From CAWFGS01 sp963815535 (lineage in GTDB: Bacteria; Pseudomonadota; Alphaproteobacteria; Sphingomonadales; Sphingomonadaceae), in NCBI GenBank assembly GCA_963815535.1, contig CAWFGS010000001.1:248001-312000 (forward strand): DNA of 64,000 nt, read 5' to 3'. Positions within the stretch are counted from its first letter, which is position 1; every line of letters begins with the position of its first letter. This document shows, piece by piece, positions 1-9,646 of this stretch. Position numbers and translations under genes: made by a program. A model generated the notes under the pieces. The model worked only from the letters and a program-made list of their open reading frames with translations, was not told the origin of the DNA and searched no databases.

Positions 1-514
1 GGCGGTGGTGTCGGCGCATAAGCTGGGCGGCCCGATCGGGATCGGCGCTCTGCTGGTGCGCGATTTCGCGATGCTGCGACCCACCGGCGGGCATGAGCGC
101 GGTTATCGCGGGGGGACGGAAAACCTGCCCGGCGCGCTCGGTTTCGCAGCCGCGCTGGAAGCGGGCGGGTACGACAGCTGGGCGACGACCGAACGGCAAC
201 GCGCTGCTTTCCGGGATGCCTTGGGCGAAAGTGGAACACTCATTGCGCCGGGGCGGCAATGTTCGCACATCGTGTCCATCGCTGCGCCGAAGTTAAGCGC
301 CACCGCGGCGTTGATCCGGCTGGATGCGATGGGATTTGCGGTTTCGGCAGGCAGCGCCTGTTCGTCGGGCACGATGAAACGCAGCACGGCGCTGGCGGGC
401 TTCGGGATCGAACCCGATATCGCCGATCGTGCCATTCGCGTCAGTGCGGGCTGGTCCACGACCGCGCTGGAACTGGAACGCTTCGTCGAGGCATGGGATA
501 CGCTCAATCGATGA
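1..514 (+). CDS. Cysteine desulfurase, group I NifS/IscS-like (5' end missing)
   Basis: PLP-dependent enzyme that removes sulfur from cysteine for Fe-S cluster or thiolation pathways. Only the C-terminal half (about 170 residues) lies in the window. It opens at the PLP-lysine motif VVSAHKLGGPIGIGALLV and carries the catalytic-loop cysteine in SAGSACSSGTMKRS, so both key residues are present. Its stop (512-514) overlaps the ATG of a second desulfurase by 4 bases (ATGA), indicating translational coupling. The two copies are diverged paralogues, not a duplication artefact. The assignment to the aminotransferase class V desulfurase family is firm; whether it serves Suf or another acceptor cannot be told from here. 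Confidence 0.9.
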   Translation, partial: AVVSAHKLGGPIGIGALLVRDFAMLRPTGGHERGYRGGTENLPGALGFAAALEAGGYDSWATTERQRAAFRDALGESGTLIAPGRQCSHIVSIAAPKLSATAALIRLDAMGFAVSAGSACSSGTMKRSTALAGFGIEPDIADRAIRVSAGWSTTALELERFVEAWDTLNR

Positions 515-1599
515 TATACCTCGATTATCAGGCGACCACGCCGCTTGCACCCGAAGCGCGCGACGCGATGTTGGCATGGCTGGACGGGCCGGAGGGGTCC
601 GGGTTCGGCAATCCGCATTCCGCGCATAGGATGGGCCGGAAAGCGGGTGCGGCAGTCGATTTGGCGCGGGAGCGGGTCGCGGCACTGTTCCCACCGGGCG
701 GACGTGTCATCTTCACCAGCGGCGCGACCGAAGCAGTCAATCTGGCGATGCGCGGCAGCCGGTCCGATCATGGCGACACCGGCATCGCGGTTGCCGCCAC
801 CGAACATGCCTGCGTGCTCGACACCGCGAAGGATATGCGCGCGAAGGTCACGGTCATCCCGGTCGACGAATCCGGCATCGCCGATCCCGACGCGGATTTG
901 CCCGCTGGCATCCGCCTGATCGCGGTGATGCAGGTCAATAACGAAATCGGGACGATCCAACCGACGATCGACTGGCGGCGACGCGCCAAAAGCATGAACG
1001 CGCTGTACCTGTGCGACGCGGTGCAGGCGGGCGGAAAACTGGCCGTGGCGGGCGCGGATATGGTGACGCTTTCGGCGCATAAGCTGCACGGGCCGAAGGG
1101 CATCGGCGCATTGTGGGTGCGCGACGGGGTGGAACTGACGCCGCAGCAAACCGGCGGCGGTCAGGAAAGCGATCTGCGTTCCGGCACTCTCAGCCCGGCG
1201 CTGTGTGCGGGTTTCGGTGCGGCGGCGAAGCTGGCGGCGGAGCGCATGGCGCAGGACGCCGTGCATATCGAAACATTGTGGCAGGCCGCGCTGGACCTGT
1301 TCGGCGGTTGGACGTTGAACGGGGGCAGGGATGCACGTTGGCACGGCAATCTCAACATTCGCCGCGATGGGCTGGATGTGAACCGCCTGATGTCGGACGT
1401 GCGGAATGTGTGCTTTTCCGCCGGTTCCGCCTGTGCCAGCGGGTCGGGGCGGGCAAGCCATGTGCTGAAAGCCATCGGCCTGACCGGTGAACAGGCCAAC
1501 GGTTCGATCAGGCTGGGATTTGGGCGATACACCACGATGGACGATATCGAACGGGCCGCCGCCGCTATCAATCGCGGCGCTGCGGAACAGGGCGTATGA
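511..1599 (+). CDS. Cysteine desulfurase (second tandem copy)
   Basis: Complete 362-residue aminotransferase class V desulfurase. It starts MIYLDYQATTPL, the typical N-terminus of the family. Further motifs are TSGATEAVNLAM and EHACVLDT, LCDAVQAGGK, the PLP lysine in LSAHKLHGPKGIGALWV, and the catalytic cysteine in SAGSACASGSGRASHVLKAIG. The start at 511 is set by the ATGA overlap with the preceding desulfurase, and its own stop overlaps the ferredoxin start by ATGA as well, so the three genes form one tightly coupled operon. A desulfurase with a dedicated ferredoxin suggests Fe-S assembly. The frame is intact. Confidence 0.93.
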   Translation: MIYLDYQATTPLAPEARDAMLAWLDGPEGSGFGNPHSAHRMGRKAGAAVDLARERVAALFPPGGRVIFTSGATEAVNLAMRGSRSDHGDTGIAVAATEHACVLDTAKDMRAKVTVIPVDESGIADPDADLPAGIRLIAVMQVNNEIGTIQPTIDWRRRAKSMNALYLCDAVQAGGKLAVAGADMVTLSAHKLHGPKGIGALWVRDGVELTPQQTGGGQESDLRSGTLSPALCAGFGAAAKLAAERMAQDAVHIETLWQAALDLFGGWTLNGGRDARWHGNLNIRRDGLDVNRLMSDVRNVCFSAGSACASGSGRASHVLKAIGLTGEQANGSIRLGFGRYTTMDDIERAAAAINRGAAEQGV

Positions 1600-1931
1600 C
1601 CATCGCCGTTCATATCACTGCCGCCGATGGAACGGTGTTTCAGGCGACCGGCGAAAGCGGCGTCAGCCTGTTGCGCGCGGCGCAGGCGGCGGGGGCCGCG
1701 TTGGAGGGGACATGCGAAGGCCAGATGGCCTGTTCGACTTGCCATGTCATCGTGGCCGCGCGCTGGTTCGACCGGTTGGCCGACGCGTCGGAGGAGGAGG
1801 AGGATATGCTCGACCTCGCCGCCGGGGTCGCCCGGACCAGCCGCCTCGCATGCCAGATTGCGCTAACGCCCGCGCTGGACGGTCTGGAGGTAACCATACC
1901 CCCGGACCGCCACGATATGTCGCGCGGGTAG
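1596..1931 (+). CDS. 2Fe-2S ferredoxin (adrenodoxin-type)
   Basis: 111-residue plant/vertebrate-type ferredoxin. Cluster ligands are visible as C-x5-C-x2-C (CEGQMACSTC) and a distal cysteine in RLACQI, the adrenodoxin/Isc-ferredoxin spacing. It carries an acidic EEEED run coded by GAG repeats just before the last third. It probably supplies electrons for Fe-S cluster assembly or for a monooxygenase. Overlap (ATGA) with the desulfurase gene favours the Fe-S role, which is inference. It converges on the DJ-1/PfpI gene with only 4 bases between stops. Confidence 0.92.
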   Translation: MTIAVHITAADGTVFQATGESGVSLLRAAQAAGAALEGTCEGQMACSTCHVIVAARWFDRLADASEEEEDMLDLAAGVARTSRLACQIALTPALDGLEVTIPPDRHDMSRG

Positions 1932-1935
1932 CGCC

Positions 1936-2459
1936 CTATTTCTTCAGCATCGCGATCAGCGCGTTGGAAAATGCCGGAATGTCATCGGGATTGCGGCTGG
2001 TGATGAGATTGCCGTCCGTCGCCACTTCCCGATCCACGACGTTCGCGCCCGCATTGGTCAGATCGGTGCGGATGGAAGGCCAGCCGGTCACCGTCTTGCC
2101 ATCGACCAGATCCTGCCTCGATCAGCAGCCACGGCGCGTGGCAGATGGCGGCAATGGGTTTGCCCGCCGCGCCGAACGATTTGACCAACGCGACCGCGCC
2201 GTCGTCCATCCGCAGGATATCGGGGTTCATCTGACCGCCGGGCAGCAGCAGCGCGTCGTAATCCGCCGCCGATACGTCCCCGACGGTCTTGTCCACCGCA
2301 ACGCTGTCACCCCAATCGTTGTCGTTCCACCCCTTGATCTCGCCGCTTTCCAGGCTGACCACGGTGGTTTCAAAGCCTGCATCTTCCAGATTGGCTTTCG
2401 GCTTCATCAGTTCGGACTGTTCGAAACCGTCGGCGGAGAGGATAAGAACGTTTGGTCAT
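1936..2459 (-). CDS. DJ-1/PfpI family protein (frameshifted)
   Basis: Class I glutamine amidotransferase-like protein of the PfpI/YhbO type (about 175 residues): glyoxalase/deglycase or protease-like stress protein. The nucleophile elbow is visible as AAICHAPWLLIEAG, and LLLPGGQMNPDILR matches the family. Two frame breaks are present. One lies 4 codons after the ATG, where one extra base separates MTK from VLILSADGFEQSELMKP. The other follows LLIEAG, after which another frame continues to the family-typical end at the stop 1936-1938. The start is supported by an AGGA 8-9 bases upstream. It is divergent from parC (96 bp between starts) and most likely intact in the real genome. Confidence 0.8.
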
Positions 2460-2555
2460 GGGTTTTTCCTTTGTTTGTGTTTGACCCGTCAATGGCTGGG
2501 GACGGCACAATGTTCCGCGTTGTCTCGCACGCGGTGGCGGTGATAGGGCGCTGAC

Positions 2556-4876
2556 ATGGCCAAAAGCGACAGCGCAGCGACCCGATCCGATCCGTTCGAC
2601 ACGATCGTCGATGCGCCGTTCGATTCCGCATTGTCCGAACGGTATCTGGTCTATGCCCTGTCCACGATTACCGCCCGTAGCCTGCCCGATCTGCGCGATG
2701 GCCTGAAACCGGTCCACCGCCGGTTGCTGTGGGCGATGCGCCAGTTGAAGCTGAACCCGACGGACGCCTACAAGAAATCCGCCCGCGTCGTCGGCGATGT
2801 GATCGGCAAATATCACCCGCATGGCGATGCGTCGGTTTACGATGCGATGGTGCGTCTGGCGCAGGATTTCGCGTTGCGTTATCCGCTGGTGGAAGGGCAG
2901 GGCAATTTCGGCAATATCGACGGGGACAACGCCGCCGCATATCGTTACACCGAAGCGCGCCTGACTCGCACCGCCATGACCCTGATGGCGGGGCTGGACG
3001 ACGGCACGACCGATTTCATCCCGACCTACAATAACGAGGATGAGGAGCCGGAGATCTTCCCCGGCCTGTTCCCCAATCTGCTCGCCAACGGGGCCAGCGG
3101 CATCGCGGTCGGCATGGCGACCAGCATCCCCAGCCACAATGTCGCCGAAATCATCGACGCGGCGCTGGAAGTGATCGAGAACCCGCTGGTCGAACATGCG
3201 CGTTTGATGGAAGTGTTCCACGGCCCCGATTTCGCGACCGGCGGGCTGGTGGTGGACAGCGCCGCTGCCATATCGAATGCGTACGAAACGGGGCGCGGAT
3301 CGTTTCGCGTGCGCGGTCGGTTCCATGCGGGCGAGGCGAAGGCGAAAGCGGATGTCGCCGCCGGGATCGAACGGCTGACGGGTGGGCAATGGCAGCTGGT
3401 CATCAGCGAAATCCCTTACATGGTGCAGAAGGGCAAGCTGATCGAACAGATCGCCGCTGCCATATCGGACCGCAAGCTGCCGATATTGGAAGATGTGCGC
3501 GACGAAAGCGACGAGACGATCCGCATCGTGCTGGTCCCGCGCAGCCGCAAGGTCGATCCCGATCTGCTGAAGGAATCGCTGTACAAGCTGACCGATCTGG
3601 AAACCCGCTTCGGCCTCAACTTGAACGTGCTGGACGCGCAGCGGGGCTGGGCCGCACGCCGATGGTCATGGGGTTGAGAGAACTGCTGACCAAATGGGTC
3701 GCCAGCCAGCTCGACATATTGCAGCGCCGGTCGCGCCACCGGCTGGATCGGATCGCCGCGCGGCTGGAACTGGTCGAAGGGTACATCGCCGCCTATCTCA
3801 ACCTCGACCGGGTGATCGAGATCATCCGCAGCGAAGATCAGCCCAAACCGCCGATGATTGCGGAATTCGCGCTGACCGACCGCCAGGCGGAGGCGATCCT
3901 GAACATGCGGCTGCGGTCCCTTCGCAAGCTGGAGGAGATGCAGCTGCGCGATGAAAAGGCGGCTTTGCTGAAAGAACAGGACGGCCTTGAAAAACTGCTC
4001 GGTTCGCCCGCCCGCCAGCGCACCCGGTTGAAGCGCGATCTGACCGCCCTGCGAAAGGATTACGCCGAAGACACGCCGCTGGGCAAACGGCGCACCACGA
4101 TCGAGGAAGCCGCGCCCGCTGTCGAATTCAGCATGGATGCGATGATCGAGAAGGAGCCGGTGACGGTCATCCTGTCGCAGAAAGGCTGGATCAAGGCGGC
4201 GAAGGGCCATGCGGATCTGGGCGCGGACGGGCTGGGCGATTTCAAGTTCAAGGAAGGGGACGGCCCTGCCTTCGCCCTGCACGCGCAGACGACGAACAAG
4301 CTGTTGCTGGCGGCGGGCAATGGCCGGTTCTACACGCTAGGCTGCGATAAACTGCCCGGCGCGCGCGGTTTCGGCGAACCGGTGCGCGGGATGGTCGATA
4401 TCGATCCCGGCATCGATATCGAAGCGGCGCTGATCCACGAGCCGGGCGGGCAGTTGCTGGTCGCGGCCAGCACGGGGAAGGGGTTCGCCGCGCAGATGGA
4501 CGAATTGCTGGCCGAAACGCGAAAGGGGCGTCAGGTCGTCAATCTGAAAGGCGATGCGAAACTGGCGGTGGTCCGCCGAGATCCTGCCCGAACACGATCA
4601 TATCGCGGTTGTCGGGGACAATCGCAAATTGCTGATTTTCGCGCTCGACGATCTGCCCGTGCTTGGGCGCGGGATGGGCGTGCAATTGCAACGCTACAGG
4701 ATGGCGGCCTGTCGGATGCCGTCACGCTGAAACTGGAAGACGGCCTCAGCTGGACGATGGGCGGGAAGGGCGATCGCACCCGCACCGAAACCGAATTGTG
4801 GGAATGGAAGGTTGCGCGCGGGGCCGCAGGGCGTTCCCCGCCGCTCGGCTTCCCGCGCGACAACACTTTCGGCTAG
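2556..4876 (+). CDS. parC: DNA topoisomerase IV subunit A (frameshifted)
   Basis: Breakage-reunion subunit of topoisomerase IV, which decatenates daughter chromosomes. Residues 30-370 give LPDLRDGLKPVHRRLLWAM, the QRDR region YHPHGDASVYDAM (residues 86-98) and the active-site tyrosine in AAYRYTEARLT (Tyr131). The C-terminal beta-pinwheel part follows to TELWEWKVARG. The frame breaks near 3650 (before RTPMVMGLRELL) and again near 4570 and 4695, a compensating pair. Total length, about 770 residues, fits ParC. Ala92 sits where E. coli ParC has Ser80. ParC is preferred over GyrA from length and overall sequence, and the promoter region is shared with the divergent DJ-1/PfpI gene. Confidence 0.9.
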
Positions 4877-4892
4877 ATCGGCCGCGCTGAAT

Positions 4893-5393
4893 TAAACGGC
4901 GCAGATCTTGATCGGCGAATCCTTCGGATTCATTCAGACCGGTTTCGAGGAACAGGGCGAACACATTCGCGAAGTTCTGCGGCGGCAGGGGCGCAAGCTG
5001 TTCGGCCAGCTGATCGACGACACCGCATGCTTTCGCATCCATCTTGGTCGCGATCCCTTCGGCAATCGCCACCCGGCCAAGGTCGAGCAATGCCTCGTTA
5101 TCGGGCAGCTTCGTGCCGCCCTGGCGTTCCAGCGCGATTTTCGTGGTCGGCCAGGACTGCCGCGACAGGGCCGTGAACTTCTGCGGCAAAGCGCGCCCGG
5201 CATTGGTCAGATAGCTGGTGCCGTTCAATTTCGGCGCGCAGTTCTTGCCGACGCTTTCCAGCAGGGTCGGCATCAGATGCGCGACGACCGCCTGGCTTTC
5301 CGCGCGCGAGACGCATTTGGTGTCCTGCGCGATGGCGGACATCGGCATGGCGAAACAGGCTGCGCCGGCGAAAAGAGTGGCTGCGATTTTCAT
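4893..5393 (-). CDS. Secreted hypothetical protein with signal peptide
   Basis: About 165 residues. It starts MKIAATLFAGAACFAMPMSA with a cleavage-like IAQD (signal peptide about 1-24), so it is periplasmic or secreted. The mature part is helical with four cysteines (KC, NC, AC and one near the end) that could form disulfides. I do not recognise the family. The open frame runs on to 4746, deep into parC, but a one-base shift near 4920 gives the short ending SPIKICAV and a TAA at 4893-4895 just outside parC. I take that as the true end. The ATG at 5393 is chosen because it begins the signal peptide. Confidence 0.55.
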
Positions 5394-5421
5394 GGTTGTG
5401 AACCCCGTTCGTGAAAGAAGA

Positions 5422-5471
5422 ACCCTCGTTTCGTTCATACCGGCTTGCGGTTTGCTGAACGAAACAAGGGT
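5422..5471 (-). terminator. Long inverted repeat, likely terminator of rhlE
   Basis: Arms 5422-5437 and 5456-5471 are complementary over 16 bp with one mismatch, around an 18-base loop. Read on the minus strand the stem directly follows the rhlE stop (5480) and is followed by a T-rich stretch. It lies between rhlE and the start of the secreted protein gene. Confidence 0.6.
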
Positions 5472-5479
5472 CTTTGCGG

Positions 5480-6913
5480 TTATCTCGCGCGCGAGCCGCC
5501 GCTATTGCCGCGGGGTTTGGCGCTGGCGACCGGGCTGGTCACGGGGCCGCGCCCCTTGTGACGCGCGCGTTCGTTGCCGCGATTGTCGCGCGATCCGCCT
5601 TCGCCGCCTCCGCTTCCGCCGCCGCTGCGACCGGATTGCGAACGGCCGCCGCCACCGCGCCGCCCGCCGCCGCGATTGCCGCCCCCACGGCTGGTGTTCT
5701 GACCGCCCGGCGCCCGTTCCGCGCCCGCTGGCTTACGGCTCGGTTTGGGCAAGGTTGCCGCCTGCATCTGAAAATCGTCCGGCAGACGCGCGGGCAACAG
5801 CTGCACCTGCGTCAGCCGTTCGATATCGCGAATGTAGGGCTTTTCGTCGGGCGCGATGTAGCTGATGGCGATGCCGCTGCGTCCGGCGCGCGCGGTGCGG
5901 CCGATACGGTGGACATATTGTTCGGCCACGTTGGGAATCTCGAAATTGAACACTGCGCTGACGCCCGGAACGTCGATCCCGCGCGCGGCGATGTCGGTGG
6001 CGACCAGCACCGGCACGCGGCCGGCACGAAACCCGTCGAGCGCGCGCGTGCGTTGCGCCTGCGACTTGTTGCCGTGGATGGCGGCGGCGTTGATGCCCGC
6101 TGCGACCAGATGGCGCACGACCTTGTCCGCGCCATGTTTGGTGCGGGTGAAGACCAGCGCACTTTCGATCTCGTTATTGTCCAACCCTTTACGCAAGGTC
6201 AGCGTCAGCAGCGCCTGTTTTTCCGCCTGGTTGATATAGGTCGCATATTGATCGACCCGCTCTGCCGTGGTGGATTGCGGGGCAACCTCCACCTTAACCG
6301 GGTTCTTGATGAACTTGCGGCCAAGGTCGGCGATCGCGTGCGGCATGGTGGCGGAAAAGAACAGGCTCTGGCGTTCGCCCGGCAACATCGCCGCGATGCG
6401 TTGCAGGGGTTTGATGAAGCCCAGATCCATCATCTGATCGGCTTCGTCCAGAACGAAGATTTCGACATGACCCAGCGTCAGCGCGCGCTGTTCCACCAGA
6501 TCGAGCAGGCGGCCCGGCGTCGCCACCAGCACGTCCGTTCCATTGACCAGCTTGCGCGCCTGTTTGTTGGCGGGCACGCCGCCGAAAATGCACTGGACGG
6601 AAAGGTCCAGATTGCGCGCGTAATAGGTCATATTGTCGGCGATCTGCGCTGCCAGTTCGCGAGTCGGGCTGAGGACCAGCATACGGCATGATGCGGGGCG
6701 GGGGCTGGCCTTGCCCTGCGCCAAACGGTGCAGGCTGGGCAGTGCGAAGGCCGCCGTCTTGCCGGTCCCGGTCTGTGCGATGCCCAGCAGGTCGCGCCCG
6801 TCGAGCAGGGCGGGAATGGATTGTTCCTGGATCGGAGTCGGGCTGTCGTAGCCTTTCGATTCCAAAGCGCGCAGGATAGGTTCGGCAAGGCCGAGTTCAC
6901 TGAAAAATGACAT
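5480..6913 (-). CDS. rhlE: DEAD-box ATP-dependent RNA helicase, RhlE type
   Basis: 477-residue helicase with intact frame. Motifs in order: Q motif PTPIQEQSIP, Walker A AQTGTGKTAAF, PTRELAAQI, TPGRLLDL, VLDEADQMMDLGF (DEAD), SATMPHAI, TDIAARGIDVPGV and HRIGRTARAG. A C-terminal Gly/Arg/Ser-rich tail (RGGG repeats, about 80 residues) is an RNA-binding extension typical of sphingomonad RhlE. It unwinds RNA duplexes in ribosome assembly, RNA decay or cold response. The start MSFFSELGLAEPIL is chosen over an upstream in-frame ATG because it begins the conserved domain and has a GAAAGA-type ribosome binding site. Confidence 0.92.
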   Translation of the reverse strand: MSFFSELGLAEPILRALESKGYDSPTPIQEQSIPALLDGRDLLGIAQTGTGKTAAFALPSLHRLAQGKASPRPASCRMLVLSPTRELAAQIADNMTYYARNLDLSVQCIFGGVPANKQARKLVNGTDVLVATPGRLLDLVEQRALTLGHVEIFVLDEADQMMDLGFIKPLQRIAAMLPGERQSLFFSATMPHAIADLGRKFIKNPVKVEVAPQSTTAERVDQYATYINQAEKQALLTLTLRKGLDNNEIESALVFTRTKHGADKVVRHLVAAGINAAAIHGNKSQAQRTRALDGFRAGRVPVLVATDIAARGIDVPGVSAVFNFEIPNVAEQYVHRIGRTARAGRSGIAISYIAPDEKPYIRDIERLTQVQLLPARLPDDFQMQAATLPKPSRKPAGAERAPGGQNTSRGGGNRGGGRRGGGGRSQSGRSGGGSGGGEGGSRDNRGNERARHKGRGPVTSPVASAKPRGNSGGSRAR

Positions 6914-7201
6914 GGGTATTCTTTCAAAAAGCGCGCAACGCCCCGTCCGGTATGGCGGGGTGCGATGCCGAAATTGCGGCATCGGGCGCAGAGTAATGTC
7001 TGCGTCCCAAGCGTGAAAAGGGAAGCTTAGCGGTTAACGCTGGTTCCGTGCATCGCACCGCCGGACCGCCTGCCCATGATGGGGAACGGTTCACGCACGC
7101 GGGCGACTACCTCCGGATGGCCGATCGGCCTGCCCGGTGTCGGACGTTGCCGTGCATGTAGGGCGCGATGGGTGAATAAGCAATGAAATTGCGCGTACGG
7201 G
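6914..7201. other. Intergenic region with two adjacent hairpins upstream of rhlE
   Basis: No convincing gene in 288 bp. A perfect 7-bp stem (6964-6970 with 6977-6983) is followed immediately by a 9-bp stem (6984-6992 with 6999-7007, one wobble), both within 100 bp of the rhlE start. They could shape the rhlE leader or end transcription coming from the cca side. A 63-codon minus-strand frame (7027-7218) has no recognisable features and I do not call it. Confidence 0.35.
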
Positions 7202-8385
7202 TTATTTTTGTTCCGCAAGTTGGCGTTGCAGCAATGCCATCACGCGCGCACGATCGGGGAAGTTTTCGGCGACCCATGCGCGTTCGACGGTCTGCAAAAT
7301 GCGGGCCACGGCGGGACCGGCGGACACACCCTGCGCCACCATTTCGCCGCCCTTCAGGGGGAATATCGGCTTTTCCCAATCCACCAGCATCCGTGCGTCG
7401 CGGCCGGCGATCAGCAATCGGTCGATCGCGCATGCATCGCCGTGCCAATAGGCGAGGGGCACGGGATCGCCATCGGCAATATCACCGCGATCGGCGGCGC
7501 AGGATATGCGGGAACGGTGCGCCCGGCTTAACCGCAGTCGCAGCGCGGTCGCTTCCGCAACGTCGCAAATCGGCGGCAGCAGCGCGGCCAATCGGCGGAT
7601 CGGATCGGGTGCAAAGGACTGGTCGCGTTCCGCCGCGACCAGTTTGGCGAGCGTATCCACCTCGCGCCGTCCGGCTTCGGGCAGGATTACGGGCAACACG
7701 CCCGCTTCGCGCATGCGGGCAACGGTCGGCGCCGGATCGGGAAGAGATAGCAGCGCCAGCAATTCGCCCGCCACCCGTTCGCGGCTCAGCCCCTTCATCG
7801 TGTCGGCCAGCTGCGCGCAAGCCAGCTTCCGCCTCAGCATCGGGCGCGGCGCCGAAGCGGGCCTGAAACCGGAAGTAGCGCAAGATGCGCAGATGGTCTT
7901 CGCGAATGCGCTGCGCCGCATCGCCGATGAACCGCACTCGCCCGGCTGCGAGATCGGCGACCCCGCCGAAATAATCGTCGATCGCCAGCGTTGCGGGATG
8001 GGCATAAAGCGCGTTGATCGTGAAATCGCGCCGCGCGGCATCATCGCGCCATTCATCGGTGAAGGCGACTGTCGGCATGGCGTCCATCGGTCGCAACATC
8101 GCGGCGCAGAGTGGTGATCTCCACCGCGCCGTCCGCCAGAACCGCCGTGACGGTTCCGTGATCGATGCCGGTCGGAACGACGCGGATGTCCGCCGCTTCC
8201 AGCCGTGCGATCACTTCGCCGGGCGTCCAGCACCGTGGCGGCATCGATGTCGTGAACGGCGTGCCCGATCAGGGTGTCGCGCACGGCCCCGCCGACCCAG
8301 CGGAGATTGTCCGGCCCCAGCAGTTCGGCCAATTGCCGAAATCGGCACGCTGGGTCCACCCCTCCGGCGGCAGAGTGGCGGTCAT
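7202..8385 (-). CDS. cca: CCA tRNA nucleotidyltransferase / poly(A) polymerase family (frameshifted)
   Basis: Class II nucleotidyltransferase that adds or repairs the CCA end of tRNA. Visible are the catalytic region RWVGGAVRDTLIG and HDIDAAT, then TVAFTDEWRDDAARRDFTINALYAHPA (here split by position, about 8030-8090), then the DHLRILRYFRFQARFG helix. The C-terminal half runs on as MKGLSRERVAGELLALLSLP. At least four frame breaks occur (near 8340, 8235, 8100 and 7840). The start ATG at 8383-8385 overlaps the stop of the Nudix gene (ATGA), which fixes both ends. It is third gene of the DUF1285-Nudix-cca operon. Confidence 0.88.
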
Positions 8386-8998
8386 GTCACCGCCTCCGCG
8401 ACCGCCAGGCGGCGTCGCCAGATTGGCGATGATCGCGGCGGTCACGCCCCAGATGCGAAAATTATCGTAAGTGAGTTCGAGATATTCGCGGTCCGCCCCC
8501 TTCCAGAACACCGAGCGGCGCGTCCAGTTGGCAGGTTCGAACAGCAGCGCCATCGGCGCTTCGAACCAGGCCTCCACCTCGCCGGGTTCGGGGATCAGCG
8601 GCAGATCGGGGGGAACGACGGCCAGCACCGGCGTGATGTCGAACCCGGTTCCGGTCCGGTAACCGTCGGTCGATCCGATCAGGCGGACATCGGCGGGATC
8701 GATCGCCAGTTCCTCGTTCGCTTCGCGCAAGGCGGCGGCAGTCGCGGTCTCGCCGGGTTCCAGCTTGCCGCCGGGAAAGGCAACCTGGCCGGGATGGTCG
8801 CGCATCGATTGCGGGCGCTGCGTCAGGATAATGCCCGGTTCGGCCCGGTCGGTCACGGCGATCAGCACGGCGGCGCGAGTGACGCGGGCGGCATCGTCGA
8901 ACCGCGCGTCGGTCAGCAGATCCGGCGATCGGGCGCGCATGGCCGCGTTCGAACAGGCCGGACAGGCGAGTGAACAGATCGTCGCGGCCGGTTTGCAT
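8382..8998 (-). CDS. Nudix hydrolase, CoA pyrophosphatase-like (frameshifted at both ends)
   Basis: About 205 residues. Nudix box: GGKLEPGETATAAALREANEEL (about residues 70-91), with the G-x5-E-x7-RE-x2-EE pattern complete. TQRPQSMRDHPGQVAFPGG just before is typical of CoA/NADH pyrophosphatases (NudL/YeaB type). The N-terminus MQTGRDDLFTRLSGLFER lies in another frame than the core, and the last codons (RRLAVAEAVT, stop 8382-8384) need a second shift. The start at 8998 overlaps the preceding stop as TGATG, and the stop overlaps the cca start as ATGA. The neighbours support an operon for cofactor or tRNA housekeeping. Confidence 0.88.
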
Positions 8999-9568
8999 CA
9001 CGGCAAAAGGGAGAACCGCGCGCCCTGGCTTTCGACTTGCCAGTCCTCGCCGCCGCTCTCGCCGCCGTTCGTGTCCCCGGCCAAAGCGATCTGCGCCAAT
9101 TGCTGATAGGTGCTGCGGTTGAGCCGCGCCTCGCACCCGTGCCGAACGGTCAGATACAGCGCCGGGGTCTGCGGATCGCCGCGCGCGATCAGCGGGTGGT
9201 CCGGCCCGGCCAGCACGATGTCGTCGGTGTTGAGGCGGAAGGCCAGCCCTCGTTCCCGTTCCACCACGTCGGTCGCGATGAAGGCGGCATCTTCGACCTC
9301 GACGCTGAGTTTCTGATAGGGCGTCATCAGCCAATAGACACCATCGGCGTCGCGCGTCAGCAAGCTGGCGAAGGCGCGCACCATTGCAGGGCGGGTGATC
9401 GGGCTGCCATCGTGAAACCATGTGCCATCAGCGGCGATCCGCATCCCGCTGTCGCCGCTGTGTTCCGGCGTCCAGTCTGGCGACCGGCGGCAGTTTGCGC
9501 CGTTCCACCTGCTCCGCAATCTGGGCAAGCGACAGTCCGGCAAGTTCGGGAGGCGGGTCATAGGGCAT
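8998..9568 (-). CDS. DUF1285 family protein (frameshifted near N-terminus)
   Basis: About 190 residues, matching the alphaproteobacterial DUF1285 family: GTWFHDGSPITRPAMVRAF, YWLMTPYQKLSVEVEDAAF and a conserved TDDIVLAG near residue 120. Function unknown. It starts MPYDPPPELAGLSLAQIAE at 9568 behind an AAGGAAC ribosome binding site. One frame break near 9475 joins this to the core domain. First gene of the operon with the Nudix hydrolase and cca, a gene order I know from other alphaproteobacteria, so a role linked to nucleotide or tRNA metabolism is possible but unproven. Confidence 0.8.
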
Positions 9569-9646
9569 AGCGGCGGTTCCTTCGGTAACGGACCATTTGC
9601 CCATACAATGACGCGAATGCGCGAAGGGTCCGCGAAGCCACAGCGA

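Noticed and set aside
103..1461. 452-codon open frame on the minus strand opposite the desulfurases
   Set aside because: Antisense shadow of two well-matched desulfurase genes; its sequence has no recognisable domain.
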